From: Arbacia lixula
Taxonomy: Eukaryota; Echinodermata; Echinoidea; Arbacioida; Arbaciidae
DNA length: 64,000 nt
Assembly: GCA_963669155.1 (NCBI GenBank)
Contig: OZ022576.1
Location: 28,921,938 to 28,985,937 of the forward strand
Direction: 5' to 3'
Below, one piece after another: positions 12,499 to 24,800 of this stretch. Numbering within the stretch: the stretch's first letter is position 1; the number at the start of each line of letters is the position of its first letter. The translations under genes and the position numbers were made by a program. The notes beneath the pieces are model-generated. The model was not told where the DNA came from, did no database searches, and saw only the letters and a program-made list of their open reading frames with translations.

Positions 12499-14189
12499 TA
12501 CATATCGGAATGATGAGTCATATTGCACAAGCCATGCATACACTATGTTCTTAATTAGATTGATTGATATATTGTTTGCAGCTATACATCAATCTCATTT
12601 CATCATTTTGTATAACCATTGATAGCGTTATGGCCAAAGAAATCCACAAGAGGTCGTATTTCACCTACCTCGCCAGAACATGATAATTATGTCTTTTTCG
12701 TAAAGGGTTCTATATATGCCATGTATTATGTGTATCCAAATGTGACGGGGTACGGAATAATCTTCCTACACTTTGATTATTAAAGTTATGAACTTCGACA
12801 TAGTCTTGTTTGTTCACTCTATTCATCAAGTCCAAATGGGAATATATATATGTATCCAAAGCATCCATTGCCACTAGGAACATAGAGGTGATATACATTC
12901 CATTTCATCATATTTATAGACTTTGCCACCTTCATAGCAGCTTCTCATTTCTATTTTCAACGTGCTAACTCAACGTATCGATTTATGATGTTAATAACAT
13001 CCATTAGACAAGCTGGAAGTAAGAGTAGTTAATGGTGAATTTTGAGTGGATTGATTTTTTTTGTAGTGTGAATAATCTATGAGGCGACGTAAGATTGCCT
13101 TAGTACACACACCTGTTGGATGTATTCTAAACCACACAATCAATAATTGATTACATCAAACCGTGTTCATGGCGTTATGCCAAGGATCCACGGTCTTAAA
13201 GACCTTGGTTCAGATAAACGTATGTACATGTACACATATATCCCGATTTCCATGGGAATGACTTTGTATCATTCCGAAAATGCGAAATCATCTCCGCGTA
13301 TTCCATGTTTTCACCCAAGTCCTTCATATGGTGGATGTTACCTTTTTAATCAACATGCACTTCGATAAAACGCGGTGTGCGACGTCACATTTTCTCAGTC
13401 CAGCATTCTGAACAGAGGTTTAAAGCAAAGAATATACTAAAACTCGACTAACTTTATGAGATGCCAAATTTATATCTTCATTGAGTCAACATGGTTGATT
13501 TTGGCCTCGAAATCACTGTGGTATATTGAGTTTATCAACATTATGATTACAACAAATAACTGAAATCATCCACTGTTGTGATTCTGTGATAAAAAGGTAA
13601 TGATATGTGACAGCATCAGATGATCTACATTGTGCCCACTTAACCACTGTTATGGAAACGGGCCTCAGTGAGATCATAAAGAGAGATCAAAATAGATATC
13701 AATACCAGCCAAAGCAAATGAATAAATATACATGAAAGTGCTATGTTTTACGAATGCCAAAATGTCAGCATAACTGTTATAACAACAGTCACATTTTTTT
13801 AGTGCATTATCATGCATGGAAGAAGGTAGATTGATCGGTGAAATGCTCCTGGTCAACCATTCTGAATAATTATCAGAAAGAAGAAGTACTTGGTTAATTC
13901 CCGGCACACTATCAACATGATCAACTAATATCAGCATTCATCATTGTTAATCCGCATCAAAACTGGCAACGGAATAAATATAATATATACATGTATATAT
14001 AACGCGCAAACAATCAATATCTCATTAATAAGCCAACGCTGAGTATAGTGATAATTAAAGTAATCGTATTGGTCAGAAGGTGATATCATTCGACATCAAA
14101 ACGATAGAGTTTTTATTCGCAAACAGCAGGTCGTTGTAAATTAATTTGTCACGTAAGATCGATACACCCAGCCTTCTCGATATCAAAAT
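12496..14189. other. no gene seen
   Basis: About 1.7 kb of AT-rich sequence with only short ORFs and no domain signal. Confidence 0.5.
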
Positions 14190-14580
14190 GGGGAAAGAGG
14201 GATAGAGAGAGCGAGAGAGAGAGAGAGAGAGAGAGATGGAGGGAGAGAGAAAGAGAAATATAAATACATGTAGATGGAGAGAAAGATGAGAAGGTGGTAA
14301 GAGGGAATATTTGGAGAACAGAGATGGCGTGGTACTGTCCAGAGAGGGTGAAAGGCGATGGGGAGAGGGGGGGGGGGGGGTACGAGGGTATGAATTAGAG
14401 ACATGTAAACGTGTGCGTAGAGGGGGGATACAAAGAGAGAATACAGAGAGGTGAGGGGGGACGGAGGGGTAAGAAATAGAGTAAGTGTGTGGGATTAAGG
14501 GGAAGTAGAGCAAGATGGGTAATTTAGAGAAGTAAACAAAGGCCGTCTGGAGAGTAGGAGAGGAGAGGGAGAGAGAGATT
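14190..14580. repeat. purine-rich low-complexity tract with (GA)n and poly-G
   Basis: GA dinucleotides around 14205-14236 and a G run near 14368-14380 inside a strongly purine-biased 390 bases. The long minus-strand ORFs here are Ser/Pro/Leu-only products of the bias. Confidence 0.9.
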
Positions 14581-16034
14581 GGAATCGTGGTTCAGTGCGT
14601 TAATGTACAAAGCTCGAGCTATACTGACTCCTTCACTATCTTCTTAATGATAGACGATCAATACATTGTTTGCACCTATCCATCATTCATTCATTTGTCC
14701 GTGTGTCTTCCTGGAAAGATAAACAACATTTCTTTAAAAATATGTATATAACGTGCTTTGTGGGATCGTTGGCTCCCCGCTAAATTTAGTGTCTAGTTCC
14801 AAGTTTGTGGAATTCTCTACCAGCCTCCATCCGTTGCATTACTGATATAATTGTGTTCAGGTCAAAATAAAAAAAAAAGAATCTAATGAAAAAGAATATT
14901 TAACCCAGTTCTTTAATTGCTACCTTACTTTGATATCTTATGTTTGATATTTAAGTTTTGTTTTATTAAGGCACAGGAGGTGGTCAAAATGGGTAATTAA
15001 GGTCGATAATTGACCAAGGGGGTCCTGGAAAGCATGCCATATGGTTCTTTATAGGCTGCCGCTCAGCTCTAAAGTAGAAACTAAATAATAAATCAATCGA
15101 TGACATTTTAAAGAAACAATCCATGTCAAATAAACAAAATATCCATCTCTTATTGTCATTTCTATTTGCCTATTTCGTAATGATATTTCGGAGTAATAGA
15201 AATCAATATCAGAAATTTTCTTTCTAATGTCAAAACAAAAATGTGTAATCAATGGCTAATGTCTTTTTGAAACCTCAGGAGAAACATTTTAGTGGCAACT
15301 TGTTTGTCAAAAGTAGCGTATTCACCTATGCCGTGTACTTCGCTTTTTTCTTTATATAATGGTACGTATAACAGATTATTAATTAATGTTAATGCAAAAT
15401 ATATTCATGAATCTATTCTTCACTTTCTATTTGGAAGCCAATAAACAAAAGAGAGAAGAAGGGAAAGAAATGACGTGTATTAGCAATTCATTCAATTGAC
15501 CACTTAACTCACAATTTATCGAATGCATTTACGTTGAAAGCACTCCAAGGCCACAACTAGAAACAGGTTCATAATTTTGTAACTATATCAAAGGTTTATA
15601 CAATAAACTATTTAGTCGATAAAATACGGTATTCGTAATTTTACTTAGCTTGTCGACTATCGATGTATTGCATTAAGCATGTTCAGCCTGTGCTGTCGTA
15701 TTATCAGCTAACTGCAATGCGCAGCTTCAGGTTAACCCTTTTTGTGCCAGATAAATTGCTGTTGGATGGGATTTGTGTGTATTACTTGTGAAAAGGGGCA
15801 CACGTGGCACACAAAGGTAAAGCGTTGGCCAGCTTCATCCTGGGACCGTGGTGGACCAATGCAGTACAGGTGAAACGCACGTTATTCAGTGGAAGATCAG
15901 AGAGAAAAACATAAGGACCCACAAACAACTTTAGCCAAATTATAGTAAGGATAACGTCTATTGTTGAAAGTTGGTTGGTTGAACTCTTGATCTGAAAACC
16001 CGTACATTACATTAGTTCTGCATCTATTGTTGAA
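14581..16034. other. no gene seen
   Basis: AT-rich. A diverged direct copy of the palindrome arm phrase 'ttgttgaaagttggttggtt' sits at about 15962. No gene supported. Confidence 0.5.
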
Positions 16035-16136
16035 AGTTGGTTAGTTGGTCTCTAGATCTGGGAAGCCGTGCATTGCATCAAATATATATTTGATGTAATG
16101 CACGGCTTTCCAGATCTAGAGATCAACCAACCAACT
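16035..16136. repeat. 102-bp near-perfect palindrome
   Basis: The two halves pair around 16085/16086, where catcaaatatatatttgatg forms the core. Arms carry 'agatctgggaagccgtgcat' and its complement with few mismatches, bounded by agttggttagttgg and ccaaccaaccaact. A single strand would form a hairpin with almost no loop. It looks like a minimal fold-back element; no target duplication identified. Confidence 0.9.
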
Positions 16137-16505
16137 TACCAACTATACATGGTATAGATTCGACTCATGAAGCGAAAGCAACCCCCTTTTTGTCGTCATG
16201 GTCCGATATACATGATGATAACGCACTGTCCATTCTCCTATACGTGACAGTGTAACCTCCTAGCGCAACTCACCATGACGTTTCAAATCCATTTTCCAAC
16301 CCCCTTTCATTAAGCGTATAAATTATATAGCGGCTTGGAATTGAAAGCAAGATCCTACCGCAATGGAACTATTTTGGTTACATGCGTTACAGTATATGAC
16401 TCGCGATTCGCAAATGAGACACTTTAATTATAAAACGAGAAATAAAAGGAACAAGACGAAATACGACATTAAAGGTTATGATAGAAACGAGGTCGTGGAG
16501 GTGTA

Positions 16506-17116
16506 AACGCAACAAAAAAAGTAAGTTCCCCACCCTAAGCAAAAAAAAATCCCATAACTTTTAATCAAAGAAGTTTTGAGCAACATAACTTGGCAGGATT
16601 GTACAGGATTGTCACTTATTGATTAACTCCCATGTGAAAATCACATTAATCCACTCAGTCGTGCATGAGTGAGCACACATTAAAGGCAAAATTGTCACTT
16701 TTCAAAAGTCACAAGGGTAATTTCGGGATTCTGTCATATTGAAACTTTTAAAAACCTTTTAATTTTGTGAAAAAATAAAACTCTGGATATTTTGACAAAG
16801 ATGTAACATGACTTCTTATGTGAACATAAGAAGTAATTTTCATGTCATAGTAGAGTGAATGCACTTTAAAATCGCACAAGAAATGCCAAAATGTACTTTT
16901 AAAACGGCATTAACAATTACCCTTGTGACTTTTGAAAAGTGACAATTTTGCCTTTAATGTGTGCTCACTCATGCTTGACTGAGTGGATTAATGTGATTTT
17001 CACACAGAAGTTAGTCAATAAGTGAAGGTACAATCCTGCCACGTTATCTTGCTCAAAACCTCTGCGGTAAAAAGTACTGCTATTTGCTTAGGGGGGACTT
17101 ACTTTTTTGTTGTGTT
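16506..17116. mobile_element. 611-bp MITE with ~215-bp inverted repeats and TA duplication
   Basis: Ends read aacgcaacaaaaaaagtaag and, on the reverse strand of the right end, aacacaacaaaaaagtaagt. Similarity continues inward for about 215 bases on each side. TA flanks both ends (16504-16505 and 17117-17118), as in Tc1/mariner-type insertion. No ORF. A rearranged relic of the same family lies at 55504-55622. Confidence 0.85.
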
Positions 17117-17118
17117 TA

Positions 17119-20100
17119 ATTGTCATCAAATCTCCCTTTTGATCTCTTTTTTCAATAGGGATGGGGTTTTCAAAGCACAATAATTCAAAATGAAAAGCAG
17201 CATCAGTGAAACCTCAGCGAATCTCTTTAGATGATAATTATGTTCATTGCATTATAACTCAAACAGCATTTTACATGCGTATTGTCTTCATTTTAAATGT
17301 TTAAGACAGCAACTTGACCATGTACAAAACAAGGAAAAGAACTACGAATACATCAAAGATACAATATAATACTTAAGCCTACTACATTTCGGGCTAGATG
17401 TGCGAAAAACTTATTCTCGACATTTCGACAATAACCCCTCCCCCATTTTAATTGAATGACGGCTTTCCTTTTAGTACCCTTTATTTCAAAGCCAGGAATA
17501 TCCCATTGAATTATGGGTGATTCCACGGGGTTAGGGCAATTCTTGTGACTTACCATAACTCCAAATCCATATCTTTTTTCAAACCAGGCAAATATAGTCC
17601 AATAATGGCATGAGCAAAAAAATGGGGTCCCATCCAGTATTATTTTTCAAAGACCATGGCATATTGCAATTTGACTTATGGAAATTTCTTGTCCATGTAA
17701 AAACAATATGATGTCCATGTAACGGTGGTGGATTTTTATATGCCTGTTGCTTCAAATCCATAAACAATTTCCAAAGAACGTCTGTTACTGAGAAAAGAGA
17801 GAAATTTGTCATTGACAGCTCAAAACTTAACCACATCTGAATCGATCTTCACGGTGAACTACCAAGGTTGATATCTCCGTTTATGGACATTGCATGAAAA
17901 CCCCATGGAATGACCCCTATCAAACATTTCGTGCATCCAAGGTTCTACGGGGGTTAATATAAAGCTAAGTTGTTGCATAATCTAGCGCCCATGCAGACAG
18001 CAATCACGTTAATGGTTATTGGATATGTGCATGGTGGGGGTACTAGAGCGGATACAATGAGTAAAGTAGCTCACTTCGTTCCGTCAGATATTAAAGACAG
18101 GGTTTCCCCAATTGCAAAAGTCATGGAACTCGGCAGGAATCAGCAGTATACCTCACGATAACGTGTATGAAATCTCACAGTTATGGCTTCATTAGCCTTT
18201 GCAGGAACACTGAAACACTATCCTTGTTTACGTTTGAAACGTAGCGACCTCAGTCTACTTGCGGACAGCCGCGCGGTGCTGCCATTGAACGCACTCTTCG
18301 TATCACCAAAAAAAAAAAATACCTGCCCTGTCTTTAACGCTATACAGCAACTCATCGTAGTAATGACATCGGCAAATGGAATTAAATCGATGGAGAGCTA
18401 CAAAGTTTTTTGTCATTTCGAAAATAGTCTCAAGTTAATGTCCAGTTTTTTCCCTTGTTTTTGGTTGTTGATGTTTTTTTTTTTTTTTTGGGGGGGGGGG
18501 GGTACGTTGTCATTCAGACGAATACTTAAGTCATGGAGATTATCTTAAAAAATAACATAGTAGAGGTGTTCCTTTCATCCCTTAAGTAAGTTGTTTCACA
18601 GTAATGTACATGTCACCCCCCCCCCCATACTCTTTTTAAAGTATTGGTGTTTAATGATAAAGAATAGCTCACAGCTAGCAGGTGCGATTGGGAAGGCGCT
18701 AGGCCGAGCAATGATTTCTTCTCTTCATCCTCCAATTTTCTCACTCACTAAACACGGCTTGCGTTACCCAGCTGAAATAACGGCTCGTCTCGTCACGGGT
18801 AGACTGTTAGAACCCTGAGCATGGCCTCCATCTCATTTATTTGACTGCTCGAAGTGAAATGTTAGCTTCACAATCTTCACATCGGTGATTTAAAATTCTT
18901 AGTTGTTTGAAGTTACCATGGTAACCAACATCACAAATGTCTCTCGTTTGATTACATATACACGTCGTGTTTCAGAACTTTCATTACTCACATGACTCCC
19001 TTTCAAATCCAATTGAGCTGTATTGGGAAAGAATGGGTGCCAGTCTGAACATCGCGTGACTGGTATTTCTGTACAACATAATGGGTATGCGATGCATGTA
19101 CAATTGATATCATTGTCCAATTAACCCAAACAAATGTATAACTTCCCTTATCCCTTAGTGGTCTAATTGTTTGGTTCAGTCACTTTGGGCATTGTATCGA
19201 CGTACATGCATCATAATTATGAATGCAAACCTACAATGTCCACATTTAAGTGCGATTAATCAAACGAAATGAGGATATTCGGACAATGTATCGCCAATGA
19301 ACCTATTTTACAGGGACAATAACATCGATCGAATCTGCAATCATTTTGAGTTAGCTCTTTATACAGGTCAGTCAACTTTCATATTTTGAAAGTGAAGTAT
19401 GCATCGTTCATTGTGTTCGTAGGTAAACTCCTCATCGAACAAAGCTGACGTATCATTGTACAGTTTTCTTTAGCTGAACAGGTAAACCAACATCTACTGT
19501 AGATTGTGAAAGTGGAGTGTTTCATCAAAACTGTGCAGCCACATCTCGCATTATCATGATTATTGACAGAGGGCGCATTCCCAGTGGTAAATGTTTGAAT
19601 GATAGTGGAATAAGGCGTGGCAACACATTCAAGGAGAATGAGACCCTGACAAGAAAATGACTTGAATAAAAAGAGAATATCAGAGGAACAGATTGCCTGG
19701 TTACGAGACTAGACATTACTAATCCCTGCACAAACCGCAAGATTAACTTGCCCCTTCATGCACCTCCTTGCAATGGATGCACGTGTTACCTTCATCCATC
19801 AAATAAAACCGTACTCTACTGGAAAGGCCAAACGCAATTCATTGCACCTGTCGAATGACTTTCTGCTTCCTTCTGAGTGCTGCTGCGAGCCTGAACAGAA
19901 CATTCACCTCCATGCGTCTGACGCAAGGATTGTCTGCGAAATCCATTACATACCAGACGCAGAGAGGTGCACGACCGGTTGTGACCAAGACATTTGCTCC
20001 GTGCGACTGCCAGGTTTTTCATTAGTAAATTGCCCGATTCTACAGGGCGCCATTTCGCTTGTCACGCGCCGAGTTGATAGCCACCTAGGCATTTAGCGTG

Positions 20101-21692
20101 CGATTCTTATTATTTTAATCGACAAAATGAAATGTATGATTTCATCTCACTTGTCCATTCAACATATTCAGATATTTTTGTTTCCAGCCATTAAAAAAAA
20201 ATATTCTGTTTTTAATAGGAGGGGCGTAAATACTGTATTTAAAAGCGCCACGTCCATAATACAGGCTAATAGATGAACGGGAAATAACAAAGGCTGACGA
20301 TCATTTATCTTCTTGGTGCTTATTCACTAATGAGAACGCTAAATATTGATATGGCTTAATCGTACTCGTTGGTAAAGTCATCTTTCAGTCAATTAAACCA
20401 TGTCTAGCTTGCAACGTCTACACCTAGATCCTAATGTATATCGCAGACGATATCGCAGACGATATCAATGGATCACTATTAACTGATTAACTGATTAACT
20501 GATTAAATACAATTCAGTCAACTCTGAATTAATGAGTAAGTAGAGCGTAATCCAATTTAATAAGTACGCCACTAAAGCATTTATGAGTTGGGTTTCAAAC
20601 GCATTACATGTGGAGTAGCTATATCGATATACCGGTATAAAGGTGTCAAAATTATCGATATACTCGTAGAGGCTCAAACCTATTCCAATCCAAACAAAAA
20701 CGAAAATCCATCCATCATCTGTATGGGATAATTGTAGATTTGTATTTTTACTATATCGTTTCATTTAATTGATTTAATGTGACCTGAATTGATATGTTTT
20801 TAAGATACCGAATTAGTTAATTATTCGTTTCAAACATGAACATAATGTTCTACCCAGTGTACTGCACAGTGTTTTAACAAAGGCGTTCAGATTTTCACAG
20901 AACAATGCTTGGAATGAATGTATGGGCACGAAATACCATGTTTAAAAGAAAACACTACTTACATCATGTAACCTACAATTTAACAGGTGATTCGTAGTGT
21001 TGAAATTGAACTAAAGACTGATAAATTCCTCTTCGTCCTGATATACAAATATCTTTCTCTCCCCCTCCCTACCACCCCCCTCTCTCTCTCTCTCTCTCTC
21101 TCTTAGTCATTCAAATTGAATTAAGTACTGAACACAAATAATTGTTTTAACATTAAGACGATGATAAAGATGTGAATGTGGAACATTTGGCCAATGGATC
21201 AGTAAACAAATTAATATGCATGGTAATCATTGTCGAGCTAACGATAATCAAGTAAAATACGATTAATAACATTGAAATTGATTTAGAAAACTACAGATTT
21301 ATCTTGTTGGTCCTTTTTTACGATTATTAGATCTTAGATGTTTAGATCGAGTACGTCACCAATGGATCATGAACAAATTGCACTGACTTTTAAATACTAT
21401 TTTTTGAACCCCGGTTTATCATCATTTAAGGAGATTAAGCTCTACAGGTCAGTCAACTTTTGAAATATGTACCTGTCGACCCCCCCCCCCCCCACCCACC
21501 CATGCACTCTTACAAAAAAGGTACTAGGCTATAGTCTCCCTCCTCTCTCAACCCCTCCTTACCTCTTCCCTTACTATGCATTCAGCTTAAACTCTTTCCC
21601 CACGTTTAACACCGATTCTTTATAGAACCCCCTGCACAAACAAGCTGTTATACATATATACGCAGTGCTTTAATGTCCTTCAACCCTATATC
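17119..21692. other. intergenic or first-intron sequence, no gene seen
   Basis: About 4.6 kb. It holds low-complexity runs (T11/G11 near 18476-18502, C-run near 18617, (TC)n at 21082-21104, C-run near 21479), and a small triplication of 'aactgatt' at about 20480. The ORFs at 18183 and 19758 show no domain and no splice context. Confidence 0.5.
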
Positions 21693-21804
21693 ATGACAGT
21701 ATGTCCATTGGTATGTATTAATTCAACTCTTTTCTATCTGGTCTTGAAGGTTTTGGCGGTGGCAGGACAAACGACAGAAAGTTCCGGTGAATCGTGTGGC
21801 CATG
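21693..21804 (+). CDS. exon 1: signal peptide and start of F5/8C
   Basis: ATG opens 37 codons: a hydrophobic stretch (LFYLVLKVLAVAG), a likely cleavage after AVAG or AGQ, then TTESSGESCGHG, with the Cys that usually opens an F5/8C domain. Donor gtaaga at 21805, phase 1. An alternative is that only 21750-21804 is exonic, after the acceptor 'tcttgaag', fed by the distal exon at 6958-7029. Confidence 0.65.
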
Positions 21805-24800
21805 GTAAGAAAATTCGAGAGCCAATCAGAAACAACTACAACGTCGAAGGGAGGGGGTTGAAAACTGACATTGATACGGGAAAAACACTCCAATAATACG
21901 TTCATAGGCATAAAGGTGGGAAACAAGTACAAGAAGCACCGATTAATCAAATGCTAACCTCTTCTTCAAAGAATGCAAATTGCCTCCCCCGGTCTTGTTC
22001 TCATTCTCATCTATGTCGATTGATCTGATTCATTAAGTCGTTGTTCCTTCACTCCATCCCTTCTCCCGTCTCTCCCCAACCCGTCGATTGATCTGGCAAA
22101 CACAATTCATAAAGCCGTTATTCCTTTTCTCTACCTCGTCCCATTTCCTCTACAGGCATCCCCGTGTCGGAATGGTACGCCCTGGGCATGGAGACCGGCT
22201 CGATCCTGGACTCATCCGTGACGCAGAATGATGAAGGCATGGACGACTATGTCTACTACGGGGCTCCACGTGGCCGACTAAGACACCAGTCTTCATGGAC
22301 ACCGGAGAGGTGGGATCCGGCACCGTGGATAGAGGTAAGCAAAAAAGTAAAAAGTGGGGTTGGGTAACTAATGCCTAGGTCACATAGCCCGGCCGGTGTC
22401 CGGCATCGGCGGAGCTCGGTGGATTTTTGAGGTGTCGCCGAGCTCCCCTCATCGGTGGCATAGCTCGGTGACGTGACCGGGCTCCGTCCGGAAATCTACA
22501 GGCGACCGACCAAACACCGGCCGATGACCGTCCGGAGTCTGTCTCAAAAGTGGAGATTTTTTTTCGGCCGATGTGGCAGCAACTACCGGCCGATGTCCGG
22601 CCGATGGTCGGCCGGACATCGGGGGGTATACGGCCGGTACCCGAGCAGGTTAAAGGACACCGTGCGATCACCGGCCGGGTTGTTAACGGGCTTCGAACAC
22701 TGCCCGGCCGATGTTCGGCCGGTGTACCTCGGACTTGGGGGGCCGATGGTCAGCTATTCCATACCTGTATATATATGTCCACCCTACCTGCAATGGTCAG
22801 TTCATCACTATGGCTGCACCGAGAAGACTACGAATGGCGTTGTTAGAACACGAGCTAGCTCAGGCGAGGTTCCAGTACAACTTGGTCCTGGCAGCACTGC
22901 TCGAAGAAGCCGAGAGGGAGCGACAGAGGGCCGGCAGAAGAATAAGACGTTGGTGGGTGCGCGAGTGGATCCTACGCAGACCTCGTTTCGGCCAGTATGA
23001 GACGCTCATGTGGGAACTCGAGGCCGAGCACGCTGCCGACTTCAAATCCTACCTCCGCATGGAGCCACAGATGTTCTATGAGTTGCTTGACCGAGTTGGC
23101 CCCCGCATTGCCAAGACTACAACGTAAGTTTACACTTTATGAACCTACTGTCAAATTGTGCTGAAATGTCTTCCATCCATATTTATTCTAGTTTGATTTT
23201 ATTCATATTTCACCCTCTTCTGTTGCAGGCATCGAACCCCCTTGGATCCTGGGCTGAATTAAGCTGGCGATCACCTTGAGGTTCTTGGCGACCGGAAGCA
23301 GCTATCATGATCTGGCGTTCGCGTTTCGTGTCCCACACAACACCATCTCTCTGTTCGTCCCCGAGGTCTGTCAGGCCATCTACGACGAATACGAGGACGA
23401 GATGTGGGCCACTCCCCAGACAGAAGATGAGTGGCGCCCGGTAGCCGAGGGATTCGGAGACAGATGGAACTTTCCCCACTGTTGTGGCGCGATCGATGGG
23501 AAACATGTCGCCATCAAGAAGCCCCCCAAGAGCGGCTCACTTTACTACAACTACAAAGGCTTCTTTTCCATCGTCATGCTTGCAGTGGTAAACTCTGACT
23601 ACAAGTTCATCTGGGCGGATGTGGGGTCACCAGGGTCGTATTCCGACGCCGGCATCTTTAACCGGTCGCGACTGGAGCCAGGTCTGCGTGAGGGAACGAT
23701 CGGACTACCCCAGCCGGATCCCCTACCAAATGACGACCAGGACACACCCTACTACATGGTCGGAGACGACGCCTTCCCCCTACGGCCATACATGATGAAG
23801 CCTTACCCTCATCGGCACCTGAAACGGGACGAGCGGATCTACAACTACCGGTGTTCCAGGGCACGCCGTGTGGTTGAAAACGCGTTTGGTATATTCGCCA
23901 ATCGCTTCAGATGTCTGCTAACAACCCTGGGATTGAGACCGTCGAAAGTTACCAAGATCGTCAAGGCCTGCATGACCCTTCACAACCTCATGAGGACTCG
24001 TTACCCCAACCTTCAGAATGCTGACCTCGACCGGGAAGATGAGCAGGGTCAGATCATCGCGGGTGCATGGCGAGACCAAGCCGTGCTCGAAGATGTGCAA
24101 GCAGCAGGGCACGGGCCAAGATTGACCCGACCAGGCAAAGAACTGCGCGCATACCTCAAGAATTACTTTTGCAGTCCTGCCGGGAGTGTGCCATGGCAAG
24201 ATGTGGCAATAAACCAGCAGTAACTTGTGTCTAATATTGTTACAGTATACCGGATGCAGCCACAGACATTCCATTATTCTTCTCAGGACTTAACGCATTT
24301 TTGATGTGTTATACTTTCCATTATTCAGTATGTTGTTTGCAAATAAATCTGTTATTGGGTAATCTTAAAACATTGCCTTTGTTCTTTTTAATTTGAACAC
24401 TAGTAATAAATGCCAAAAGAAATCAAACCTGTTTGAAAGAATAAATCAATATTAAAATACACCAGTATGAATAAGATGAGATGTGTGTAAATAATACAAC
24501 AGCAACACATTCATTGTGATTGAATTATTTTTAATCAAAGAATAATCGTCATTGTATCTTTTCTTTCACCTTTAAAAACTAACCTTTCATAAAGAAAAAC
24601 ACTTGTATCAACCAATATGATTAGCTTTGTAATTTTGTAATAGGCTTCAAATGATTGCCCATTAATATGTTTTCACCTTTTAAAAAGTATGTGTTTTTTC
24701 ATAATGAGGAAGGATCTCCATTGTTTACATATCAGCTAAAGTCTAACGAAATATTAATTTTTACTTGAGTACTGTTTAACTTTTGATCTATGCAACTTTG

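Noticed and set aside
12156-12622. Overlapping ORFs across the GT/GA microsatellite
   Set aside because: Their protein is only CV, HT or RE repeats produced by the dinucleotides.
14073-14513. 146-codon minus-strand ORF
   Set aside because: Pro/Ser/Leu low complexity from a purine-rich tract; no start context or splice signals.
22473-23000. 175-codon plus-strand ORF overlapping the Harbinger left end
   Set aside because: It is encoded by the subterminal motif repeats and shifts out of frame with the transposase exon.
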